From positions 1-13,163 of the forward strand of contig DAOWDR010000288.1 of NCBI GenBank assembly GCA_030638935.1: a stretch of 13,163 nt of DNA. The letters run 5' to 3'. Source of the DNA: Desulfobacteraceae bacterium (GTDB lineage Bacteria; Desulfobacterota; Desulfobacteria; Desulfobacterales; Desulfobacteraceae). Each line of letters opens with the position of its first letter. Positions within the stretch are counted from its first letter, which is position 1. Below the pieces are notes generated by a model, which searched no databases, was not told the origin of the DNA, and saw only the letters and a program-made list of their open reading frames with translations. Below, piece after piece: positions 5,457-12,683 of the stretch. The position numbers and the translations under genes are program-made.

Positions 5457-6500
5457 ATGCCCATGACAACAATGACAAATAAAGAAGACCTGGCCCAATA
5501 TCTGAACACCCCCCTGCCCATTGGCAATAAGACCATCAACAACAGGATGGTACTTGCCCCCATGGCTGGCTTAGGACACATTGCCCTTAGAGAACTTATC
5601 GCAGAATTTGGCGGATTCGGTCTTTTGTTTACCGGCATGTGCAGCGCCAGGGCAGTGCCCCATGAGAATCCGGCCATCTCCAATGTATTTACCTGGCGAC
5701 CTGCTGAGCTCCCCTTTCTGGTATGTCAAATTTTCGGGTCAGAGCCGGAAAGCATGGCAGAAGCTGCCCGCCGTATCGAGGCAGAAGGTTTTTTCGGTGT
5801 AGACCTTAACTTTGGCTGTTCCGTGGCAGCCATTTGTAAAAAGGGGTGCGGAGCAGCCCTCTTAAAAACCCCTGATCTTGCCGTTAAACTTGTGGAAGCG
5901 GTCAGACAGGCTGTTTCCTGCCCTGTCTTTGTAAAATTTCGAACCGGGTGGGAAGACAATCCTCAATTTGCAGCCGACATGGCAAAAAAATTTGAAGATG
6001 CAGGTGCCGATGCCTTAACCTTCCATCCGCGGGTGGCCCCTGACAGAAGGAATCGCCCCCCCCGGTGGGATATCATCTCCAGGGTAAAAGATGCCGTCTC
6101 AATACCGGTCCTTGGCAATGGAAACCTGTTCGACATTGCCGACGGGATTAGAATGGTGGATCAGACTGCCTGCCAGGGGCTTTCCCTGGGAAGGATGGCC
6201 GTGGCAAGACCCTGGATTTTTGCCCAGTGGACAAAGGGAAGGTTGCCCGGGGATGATATCTACCATTTCACAGCCCTTCGCCTGACCCATCTGTTGAGCC
6301 GACATTATGACGATCATTTTGCCGTAAAAATGTTTAAAAAATTTGCACCTTATTTTTGCGCCAATTTTAAATTTTCCCAGGCTATATTAAAAAAACTGAT
6401 CAAGGCCGACACAATGGAGGGAATCCGCATAAATATAGACCTCTTATTGAAAGATTTTCCTGAAACCCTGAAAACACCAAATTTAACGTTATTTGTCTAA
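5457..6500 (+). CDS. tRNA-dihydrouridine synthase family flavoprotein (divergent)
   Basis: Dus enzymes are FMN-dependent TIM barrels that reduce uridines in the D-loop of tRNA using NADPH. Family motifs are present: APMAG (34-38), QIFGSEP (91-97), DLNFGC with the candidate catalytic Cys C121, KKGCGAALL (128-136), VKFRTGW (159-165), H190, NGN near 221 and GR at 245-246 followed by RPWIF. Two sites differ from standard Dus proteins: the NxGCP box reads NFGCS, and the usual HGRTRxQ box reads HPRVAPDRRNRPPRW. So it is either a side branch of Dus or a flavoprotein with another substrate. The C-terminal helical domain (about 265-347) is present and the length of 347 is normal. Starts at 5457, 5463 and 5472 are all possible, none with a strong ribosome site. 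Confidence 0.85.
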   Translation: MPMTTMTNKEDLAQYLNTPLPIGNKTINNRMVLAPMAGLGHIALRELIAEFGGFGLLFTGMCSARAVPHENPAISNVFTWRPAELPFLVCQIFGSEPESMAEAARRIEAEGFFGVDLNFGCSVAAICKKGCGAALLKTPDLAVKLVEAVRQAVSCPVFVKFRTGWEDNPQFAADMAKKFEDAGADALTFHPRVAPDRRNRPPRWDIISRVKDAVSIPVLGNGNLFDIADGIRMVDQTACQGLSLGRMAVARPWIFAQWTKGRLPGDDIYHFTALRLTHLLSRHYDDHFAVKMFKKFAPYFCANFKFSQAILKKLIKADTMEGIRINIDLLLKDFPETLKTPNLTLFV

Positions 6501-6548
6501 AAATTTAAAAAACAGCGGAATAGTTTTTTTGCGGGGAAGGGCGTGACC

Positions 6549-6686
6549 ATGGATCTATCAAATTTTCATTGTATTGGGTGCCATGCCTGCTGTCGGGAGC
6601 AGGGTTATGTAAGGCTGCAAAATCAATCCGGTAAAGCCCTTGCAATGCCGGGAATTCCCCCAGGGATGGAAATTCTCCGGCTTTGA
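6549..6686 (+). pseudogene. YkgJ-type cysteine-cluster protein fragment
   Basis: The frame encodes 45 residues with CIGCHACCREQGYVRLQ (8-24), the CxxCxxCC head of YkgJ-like metal-binding proteins, which normally run about 80-200 residues. The frame stops at TGA soon after, and no continuation in the other frames looks like the family. GGAAGG (6535-6540) stands 8 nt before the ATG, so it was, or still is, translated. It lies 48 nt after the Dus-family gene on the same strand and may be the remains of a second cistron of that operon. A functional micro-protein is possible but less likely. Confidence 0.6.
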
Positions 6687-6720
6687 AACCATTTATGGCT
6701 GGGCTAAAAAAAATCTAATA

Positions 6721-7017
6721 TCACAACCCCAGGATACTTAGTCCTTCCTCCAGTTCAAAATAGGGTTTGATATCATATTTATACCCTGGTACTCCAAAAT
6801 AGATGGATAGGCTGTCGCCAATGGCCTTTAGCCCGTCTGCCAGCCGATCATTTTCCAATTCATAATAGGTAATGGAATGCATTCCCTGGGTATTGCTTGC
6901 TGAAATATAGGGGCCTTTTTTGGTGATAAACCCCGGCAAAGCAGGTGCTGTCAGATAACGGTTGGCTATTTCCCGGGTACTTTCAGGCGGATATGTCACA
7001 TTTGAAATAATAATCAT
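6721..7017 (-). CDS. Conserved-looking hypothetical protein, 98 residues
   Basis: Small soluble protein without signal peptide, membrane segment or cysteines. It opens with a strand (MIIISNVTYPP), then a helix (ESTREIANRYL), a GPYISASN turn, a second strand (HSITYYEL) and a helix before YFGVPGYKYDIKPYFEL. The strand-helix-strand order and the length suggest a ferredoxin-like or dimeric alpha-beta-barrel fold, but this is inference from pattern alone. AAGGAG (7025-7030) stands 7 nt before the ATG, and a promoter with consensus -35 lies further upstream. Such features indicate a genuinely expressed gene. I recall similar short proteins in sulfate reducers, with no known function. Confidence 0.8.
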   Translation of the reverse strand: MIIISNVTYPPESTREIANRYLTAPALPGFITKKGPYISASNTQGMHSITYYELENDRLADGLKAIGDSLSIYFGVPGYKYDIKPYFELEEGLSILGL

Positions 7018-7054
7018 GGTCTGTCTCCTTTAAAAATCTTTTGTTTCAACTTTA

Positions 7055-7083
7055 ATAATGGCCAATCCAGGACCCTGTGTCAA
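7055..7083 (-). promoter_or_regulatory. Promoter of the 98-residue protein gene
   Basis: Minus-strand TTGACA (7078-7083), a 17-nt spacer and CATTAT (7055-7060, four of six -10 bases). Predicted transcription starts near 7048, leaving a leader of about 30 nt that contains AAGGAG. Confidence 0.55.
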
Positions 7084-7142
7084 ATCTTTTTCACGCATTC
7101 AAAATACAAATAACAATTCAGATCTCCATTGAATTTCCCTAT

Positions 7143-7171
7143 TTGACTTCACTGCCCTCCCTCCTTAGAAT
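7143..7171 (+). promoter_or_regulatory. Promoter of yedF
   Basis: TTGACT (7143-7148), a 17-nt spacer and TAGAAT (7166-7171), each five of six consensus bases. The start would fall near 7178, giving a short leader with AAGAG before the ATG at 7205. The promoter is back to back with that of the 98-residue gene, 59 nt apart. Confidence 0.6.
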
Positions 7172-7204
7172 ATAGCTTTACCGCAACCAAAAGAGAAGAG
7201 TGAT

Positions 7205-7819
7205 ATGACAAAAGAAATTGATTGTCGAAAATTAGACTGTCCTGCCCCTGTTCTGCAAACAAAAAAACTTCTTGAAACCAAGGCACTGAACCGGGTCCGG
7301 ATACTGGTTGACAATGATGCGGCCGTGGAAAACGTCAGCCGTTTTTTAAGCTTTCACGGGTTTGAGGTTTCCGTTGACTCAGATGGCATCTCATCTGCCG
7401 TGGAAGGGATAAAAGATGCCGCAGATGCAAAAATCATAGAAACCGCCTCTGCCCCAAAAAAAACCAAAGACCTGGAGTCGACCCAGAAGATTATGGTCAT
7501 GATCTCAACCACTCAAATGGGCAAGGGAGATGATGAACTGGGTGAAAAACTCATGATTAATTTTATTAAAACCCTGAAAGAAATGGGAGAAGACCTCTGG
7601 CGCCTTGTGTTTGTCAACTGCGGGGTAAAATTATCCACAATTAATTCAGCGGTTTTAGAGGAACTTAAGGCCCTTGAATCAGCCCGGGTTGATATACTTG
7701 TCTGTGGCGCCTGCCTGACTCATTTGGGGCTTATGGAAGAAAAAAAGGTGGGCCAGACCACCAATATGCTGGATATTGTCACCTCCATGCAATATGCCGA
7801 CAAGGTGATCAACCTCTAA
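7205..7819 (+). CDS. yedF: Sulfurtransferase-like selenium metabolism protein YedF
   Basis: Residues 1-about 75 are a TusA-type domain with the active-site box CPAP (12-15), where C12 would carry a persulfide or selenide. Residues about 94-204 are a DsrE-like domain with a Gly-Ala-flanked cysteine box, CGAC (C167 and C170), and another Cys at 139. This TusA plus DsrE layout of about 200 residues is that of the YedF family, which tends to occur in genomes that use selenium and is thought to handle selenium or sulfur delivery. All key cysteines are intact. The gene stands alone: its stop lies 9 nt from the stop of the convergent SPOR gene. No selenocysteine codon is evident in this window. Confidence 0.93.
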   Translation: MTKEIDCRKLDCPAPVLQTKKLLETKALNRVRILVDNDAAVENVSRFLSFHGFEVSVDSDGISSAVEGIKDAADAKIIETASAPKKTKDLESTQKIMVMISTTQMGKGDDELGEKLMINFIKTLKEMGEDLWRLVFVNCGVKLSTINSAVLEELKALESARVDILVCGACLTHLGLMEEKKVGQTTNMLDIVTSMQYADKVINL

Positions 7820-7828
7820 CCCTTTTCC

Positions 7829-9151
7829 CTATTTATTACTGACAAAAAAATCGTCTATGATTTTTTTGTCCTTGAGCTTTTTCCCAAAGGCCGCTGCACT
7901 GGCTTTATCTGAAAATTCAGAAATCCTCACCACATACCAGGTTTTGCCGCCTCCCCTCACTTTTTTAATAAAGGGGGCAAACCCTTTTTTCTTCAAAACC
8001 CCGGCATATCGGTCTGCATGAACTTGCTTCAAATAAGCTGCCACCTGGATGGTAAAGGGTTTGGAAACCTGAATTTCAATCATCCTGGGTTCTTTTTCCT
8101 CGGCCCTGGATTTTAATATATGGGAAATGGTATTCACCATGAAAAACAACAGCCACACAGACAAAAGCCCCATGGCCCCAGCCCTTAGATAAAACCCAAC
8201 CCGTTCCCTTTCCCTGAGCAAGACAATTACCCGGCCGATAAAAAGGATACAGAAGCTTAAAAAAGAAGAAAGCCACTTGGCCACACTTTTAATAACCCGG
8301 GCGGCACCGGCGAAAAAGACCGAGGAAAAGGATAGGGTTAAGCTTAAAAATCTTTTCTTTAAGCCAATTGAATTGGGGGATGTGGATATGACCCGGCCGA
8401 CCCCATTGGTTTCAAGAATTTTGCCTGGTCCCCCTGTTTCCCCTGGTTCTTCCGGCTCCCCTAACAGACCATGAATTTTATCCTGGTAAACGGTTTTAAT
8501 TTCCAGGGCCAGTTCCGGATCATCCAGAAGAGTCTTATACACTCGTTTAGCAGAATAATCCATCCGTCCCAGATCAAGCATCACCTCTGCTAAAATGGCA
8601 TTCAGCCTTTTGTGATTATAATGAACATCCGCAAGGGCGGTTAACACCTCATGTTCAACAATCCCGGCCAGACCATCTTTTTTAAGCTGGCCAAGCCACA
8701 GTACAGCCAGGGTTTCATCTCCTGGGCTTGATTTAAGATAAACAGCCGATGCAAGCTTGAAATGGGTATTTTTTATGCCTGCGGTTAGGGAAAACCTGGC
8801 CAGGGTCCCGGTCAGGAGGGAGCCGATTTTTTTGGCAAACAAGGGAGATAACAAAAAAGTGTCATATATTCTGACAGCTTTGACATATGTTTTCTCTGCC
8901 CGGGAAAGAATACCTGCCCGTTCCCAGATCTCCCCTTCTTTGATCATCCCCTCTATGAGTTTTCGGCCAATAAAATCAAGGGAGGCCCCAATTATACCCC
9001 CTATAAATAGAAGCAAAATCCCACCGGAGATTGCTGGATGAATCCCTGGGAAAAGATGTAATATAAAAGGCATGAAATAAAAACAAACAGGACCTGCCAA
9101 AAGGGCTATAATCCAGAGCCGGATACTGAAATTTCCCATGACCCGGATCAT
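7829..9151 (-). CDS. Membrane protein with C-terminal SPOR domain
   Basis: The 440-residue protein has two membrane segments near the N-terminus (about 11-34 and 40-61), a long helical part (about 62-230) with repeat-like helices, a low-complexity Glu/Pro/Gly linker (about 230-245), further hydrophobic helices (about 294-312 and 323-345), and a SPOR domain at about 365-440 opening with FTIQVAAYLKQVHADRY. SPOR domains bind peptidoglycan stripped of stem peptides, often at division sites. Chosen start: ATG at 9151, which overlaps the stop of the penicillin-binding protein gene (ATGA) and has GGAGG (9159-9163) 7 nt upstream. A longer frame from 9229 lies inside the upstream gene and is rejected. 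It probably works with that synthase. Confidence 0.85.
   Translation of the reverse strand: MIRVMGNFSIRLWIIALLAGPVCFYFMPFILHLFPGIHPAISGGILLLFIGGIIGASLDFIGRKLIEGMIKEGEIWERAGILSRAEKTYVKAVRIYDTFLLSPLFAKKIGSLLTGTLARFSLTAGIKNTHFKLASAVYLKSSPGDETLAVLWLGQLKKDGLAGIVEHEVLTALADVHYNHKRLNAILAEVMLDLGRMDYSAKRVYKTLLDDPELALEIKTVYQDKIHGLLGEPEEPGETGGPGKILETNGVGRVISTSPNSIGLKKRFLSLTLSFSSVFFAGAARVIKSVAKWLSSFLSFCILFIGRVIVLLRERERVGFYLRAGAMGLLSVWLLFFMVNTISHILKSRAEEKEPRMIEIQVSKPFTIQVAAYLKQVHADRYAGVLKKKGFAPFIKKVRGGGKTWYVVRISEFSDKASAAAFGKKLKDKKIIDDFFVSNK
7841..7870. terminator. Inverted repeat between convergent genes, possible terminator
   Basis: GACAAAAAAATC (7841-7852) and GATTTTTTTGTC (7859-7870) are perfect 12-bp arms around GTCTAT. 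It lies inside the last codons of the SPOR gene and 22 nt past the yedF stop, so it may terminate yedF transcripts. The stem is A/T-rich and weak. It may also simply follow from the Lys/Asp/Phe codons. Confidence 0.35.
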
Positions 9152-11169
9152 GGTTTTTCCTCCCCACAGATGGTCTGATCCGTTTTCAGGGGCACCAGGG
9201 AAAATTTGCCATCCATTTTTGGGGCACATCCTGTAACAGGATCAACCTTTTCAAACCTGATATTATTGGGAATAATAAAATCCCTTTCCGGTTCTTTCTT
9301 CATTGCATTGATCATAAAATCCGCCCAAATGGGTGCGGCGCCCCTACCGCCTGTAATTCCTGCCCCCTGGACACTTTTAAGTTTTTTCTTTTTATCAAAC
9401 CCGGTCCACACAGACACACACAAAGACGGGGTAAACCCGGTAAACCATGCATCATTATAATTGTCTGTGGTACCGGTTTTCCCGGCAGCAGGCCGGGAAA
9501 AGCCAAGACGCCTGATGGACCGCCCTGATCCCGTATCCACAACCGCCTTCATCATATCCACAACCTGAAAGGCCAGGGCCGGATCCAGCACCTTTTTGTT
9601 CTGAACAATCCGCTCAAACAAAACCCGTCCAAATGCATCCTCGACCCGCCAGAAAAGAAATGGCTCATGTTTAATGCCAAGATTTGCAAATACAGAAAAA
9701 GCCCCTGCCATGTCCAAGGGACTTACCAGGGAAGTGCCCAGGGCCACTGAATAGACGTTTTCCAAAAAACTTTTCACCCCACAGGCCCGGGCAAGGGAGG
9801 TTACAGCTTCGGGCCCTGTCATGGTTACCAATTGAGCAGCAATGGTATTTACAGAATGGGTCAAGGCTCTCTTTAAAATCATATCCCCGCTGAAACGCCG
9901 TTCAAAATTTTGGGGCTCCCAGTCTTTTGCTCCCACAACCGGTATTAATACCGGCTTATCCGTCATCACCGTCCCGGGATGCATCCCTGTCTTTTGAAAT
10001 GCCGCATAATAAAGAAAAGGTTTAAATCCGCTGCCTGCCTGACGCCGGCTGTCCATGGCCCGGTTAAACTCACTTGCGTAATAGTCCCGGCCCCCCACCA
10101 TGGCTTTGATGGCCCCGGACCCCGTGTCAATGGCAATCAATGCCCCCTGGGGACGATCTTTTTTCTCTGGTTCATTTTCATTTCGGCCATTTCCCATGGG
10201 TTTTATGCCCATCAAGGCATCTATATTTTCAAGGCCCTGTTTTACGGCATCCCGGGCAAAGGATTGTAACCTGGTATCCAGGGTGGCATAGACCCTGATC
10301 CCCCCATGGAAAACCACATCTTCACCATAGGTTTGAATAAGATCTTTAATCAGGGCATCCAGAAAATAGCTCCCGCTTCTGGCATCCTTCCGGCCCTGGT
10401 GGAGTTTTGGTTGTATGGTGGATGCTTCCTGGACTTCCTTGTGTGAAATAAATCCCGACGCCTCCATCCGCCCAAGGACAACCTCCCGTCGTTTCAAAGC
10501 CCTGTCATAATGCCGGAAGGGATTATAATTGGTTGGTGACTTTGGAAGGCCTGCCAGCAAAGATGCCTCGGCCAGATTCAATTCCAAAGAGGATTTTCCA
10601 AAAAAAGTCTGGGAGGCCTTTTCAATCCCCTGGGCACCGGCACCAAAATGAATCTGGTTGATATAGGCAGAAAGGATTTCCTCCTTGGTATTGGCAGCTT
10701 CTATCTGAAGGGCCACCAGCATTTCCTTAAATTTTCGCTGCCAGGATTGTTCAAAGCTGAAAAACAAATTTTTAGCAAGTTGCTGGGTAATGGTAGAAGC
10801 ACCCTGTATCCTGCCCGGCTCAAACAGGGTGATGTATAAGGCTTTCATGGTTCGAAGCTTATTAACTCCATGGTGCTCAAAAAACCTGTGGTCCTCGGTT
10901 GCCACAATGGCATTGATAAAATCCTTGGACACCATCGCAAGCGGCACGGCCTTTCTTTCCCCCAGACCCATGAGTACCTGTCCTGTGGAGGCATAGATCA
11001 GACTCTGGGGAGTTTCAATTATCCGACTTAAGGGGGAGGGCAATTTAGGCAGGTCCCTGGCCACATGAAATATCAAAAAGATCCCGGCAAAGGCACCCAG
11101 GGCACCCGCCACAAGGCAAAGATAAAATATCAACCGGACCAGGGAAAAGGATCGTAAAAATAATTTCAT
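9148..11169 (-). CDS. mrcA: Class A penicillin-binding protein (PBP1A type)
   Basis: Bifunctional peptidoglycan synthase of the inner membrane: glycan polymerisation plus peptide cross-linking. An anchor helix (about 11-36) precedes the GT51 transglycosylase domain with EDHRFFEHHG (E92 as catalytic Glu), GASTITQQLAKNLF (123-136) and INQIHFG (170-176). The transpeptidase follows with SGFK (S380 nucleophile, K383), SVN (439-441) and KTGT (564-567). An oligomer-fold region seems short or absent between the two domains. The length, 673, is at the small end for PBP1A. The start ATG overlaps the previous stop by ATGA, with AGGGG about 8 nt upstream. The symbol is by family; the paralogue name is uncertain. 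Confidence 0.93.
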   Translation of the reverse strand: MKLFLRSFSLVRLIFYLCLVAGALGAFAGIFLIFHVARDLPKLPSPLSRIIETPQSLIYASTGQVLMGLGERKAVPLAMVSKDFINAIVATEDHRFFEHHGVNKLRTMKALYITLFEPGRIQGASTITQQLAKNLFFSFEQSWQRKFKEMLVALQIEAANTKEEILSAYINQIHFGAGAQGIEKASQTFFGKSSLELNLAEASLLAGLPKSPTNYNPFRHYDRALKRREVVLGRMEASGFISHKEVQEASTIQPKLHQGRKDARSGSYFLDALIKDLIQTYGEDVVFHGGIRVYATLDTRLQSFARDAVKQGLENIDALMGIKPMGNGRNENEPEKKDRPQGALIAIDTGSGAIKAMVGGRDYYASEFNRAMDSRRQAGSGFKPFLYYAAFQKTGMHPGTVMTDKPVLIPVVGAKDWEPQNFERRFSGDMILKRALTHSVNTIAAQLVTMTGPEAVTSLARACGVKSFLENVYSVALGTSLVSPLDMAGAFSVFANLGIKHEPFLFWRVEDAFGRVLFERIVQNKKVLDPALAFQVVDMMKAVVDTGSGRSIRRLGFSRPAAGKTGTTDNYNDAWFTGFTPSLCVSVWTGFDKKKKLKSVQGAGITGGRGAAPIWADFMINAMKKEPERDFIIPNNIRFEKVDPVTGCAPKMDGKFSLVPLKTDQTICGEEKP

Positions 11170-12041
11170 TGATCATCCCCTTTCAGGATAAGGCTTAACT
11201 GCCACACAGCCCACTCCCTGGCCTGGATCATCAACACCCGGTTTTCCCCCCGGTATTCAAACTCAAATCCCAGTTTGATATACCCGCCGTCGGCTTCGTT
11301 CCAGATCCCCACCTGTTGAATGGTCCCTTCCTGTTGCAGCAATAGATCAGGATCCACCATAAGCTCGGAAATCATCTCAATTGGCAGCTTGAATATTGCA
11401 TCAAAAAATTTAGCCGCCGGATAGATACGGTTTGAAAAGGCCTCTATTTCGACAAGTTTGCCCTGGACCGGTGCATTACGGGATTCAATTTCTAGAATGG
11501 TATTCTTTTTTAAGTCAATCTGGCGGATCACCCGGTTTTGGGAATCAATGAAATAAATATTAATCCCCTCCATCAACCCTTCACAAAAAATCCGATCTGT
11601 TATATTTCCGTTCAAAAGCCAGACAAGATGGGCAGGATCTATAAGCTGCCGGCCGATTCCCGGGGAAAGTGAGAGATACAGGGTTTTAAATTGTTCTTTC
11701 TCCAGGGTGACCCATTCCCCCGGCCCAAGGCTCTCTACCAGAAGGGAAAATGATTCTGCTTGCTGGGCACTTCTGCGGGAATCTTCTCTTTGGGTGATGA
11801 TACGATTAAGGGACTTGTGGGCATTGGATGTCTGTCGACCGGTTTCCCAAAGGGCACCTGTTTCAGGCCTAAAATCGTTTGTGGCCATAAGATAGGTTCC
11901 CACCAACTTTTCACACCAGTCGAACCTGAATTCAGACACCCCAAAGGCCACGGTAAGAATCAGAATACCAAGGTTTAGAAAAGAGAAGGTCCGCCTGGCC
12001 CACTCCCCGGTAGTGAAGGGATCATACCATTTTTGAATCAT
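11166..12041 (-). CDS. Single-pass membrane protein of unknown function
   Basis: The 291 residues start with a short cytoplasmic tail and one membrane helix (about 17-38, LNLGILILTVAFGVSEF), leaving an outside domain of about 250 residues. A helical stretch rich in Arg/Gln (about 66-100) follows, then mixed strands. I do not recognise a family. The gene starts 6 nt after the previous stop and ends in an ATGA overlap with the penicillin-binding protein gene. By position it may be a partner or activator of that enzyme, analogous to the periplasmic activators of PBP1 proteins, but no sequence link to LpoA/LpoB is visible. Confidence 0.8.
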   Translation of the reverse strand: MIQKWYDPFTTGEWARRTFSFLNLGILILTVAFGVSEFRFDWCEKLVGTYLMATNDFRPETGALWETGRQTSNAHKSLNRIITQREDSRRSAQQAESFSLLVESLGPGEWVTLEKEQFKTLYLSLSPGIGRQLIDPAHLVWLLNGNITDRIFCEGLMEGINIYFIDSQNRVIRQIDLKKNTILEIESRNAPVQGKLVEIEAFSNRIYPAAKFFDAIFKLPIEMISELMVDPDLLLQQEGTIQQVGIWNEADGGYIKLGFEFEYRGENRVLMIQAREWAVWQLSLILKGDDQ

Positions 12042-12047
12042 AAAAGC

Positions 12048-12680
12048 CTAGGCCTTGCCCGCAGCCTTCATTGAGTCGTTGTAAACCGTATAAAAATTTT
12101 TATGCTCTGTTAACGCAGTTGACAAAATATCCTCCAAATGGTCCATGTCAGATCCGACAATATAATTGACGCTTGAATGCAGGGCTGACATGGGATCCCC
12201 GGTTGGCAGCCTGTCACTGAAAAATATCAAACAGATCCTCCGTCTCAGGGACATGTCCAATTCATTCATATGGGTGGACATGGCCTTAAATCCCTTGTTC
12301 CTGTCAAAGGATTCATCCACCAGAACAAGGGGGTAGATATGATAGGCCATTTTTATAAAGGCCTCTGAAATGGAAACCGGAGTTTCAACATGAAACCCAA
12401 GCCCCTGGACAACGGCAGCAACTTGTGCTTTTCCAGGCGAGTCATCCATGCATATTAAAGCCTGTTCACGGCCCTGGGCAGACAAAACCCCAGACCCCAT
12501 GGATTCTCTTTTTACATCTTCATTTTTTTTGGACTCCTTGCCGGATAAGTCTAATTGGGAGGCTAACACCTGGACTTTTTCCCGGCATTTGGGACATTTA
12601 AAAGAGGAATCCTTGTCTTTGGGTATTTTATTGTCCGGAATATTCAATTTTGTTTTGCAATGCGGGCAGGTAACATTCAT
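12048..12680 (-). CDS. Zinc-ribbon protein with a degenerate receiver-like domain
   Basis: The N-terminus is an MJ0042-type zinc ribbon: C5-x2-C8 and C29-x2-C32. A charged linker (about 45-70) follows, then a CheY-like domain (about 72-195) with the acidic pair D79-D80, a buried strand ending in VLVDESF (D122 as candidate phospho-site) and a Ser at 155 in LIFFSD. The conserved Lys of active receivers is not seen in the expected strand (VNYIVGS), so phosphorylation may be lost or altered. The gene follows the pilus ATPase by 3 nt, and its ribosome site (AGGGAG) lies in the last codons of that gene. It may tie pilus activity to a signal; the receiver-like fold is an inference from strand and acidic pattern. 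Confidence 0.75.
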   Translation of the reverse strand: MNVTCPHCKTKLNIPDNKIPKDKDSSFKCPKCREKVQVLASQLDLSGKESKKNEDVKRESMGSGVLSAQGREQALICMDDSPGKAQVAAVVQGLGFHVETPVSISEAFIKMAYHIYPLVLVDESFDRNKGFKAMSTHMNELDMSLRRRICLIFFSDRLPTGDPMSALHSSVNYIVGSDMDHLEDILSTALTEHKNFYTVYNDSMKAAGKA

Positions 12681-12683
12681 TGG

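Noticed and set aside
9152..9229. Longer N-terminus for the SPOR protein
   Set aside because: It lies in the upstream penicillin-binding protein gene, and the ATG at 9151 has both a ribosome site and an ATGA overlap.
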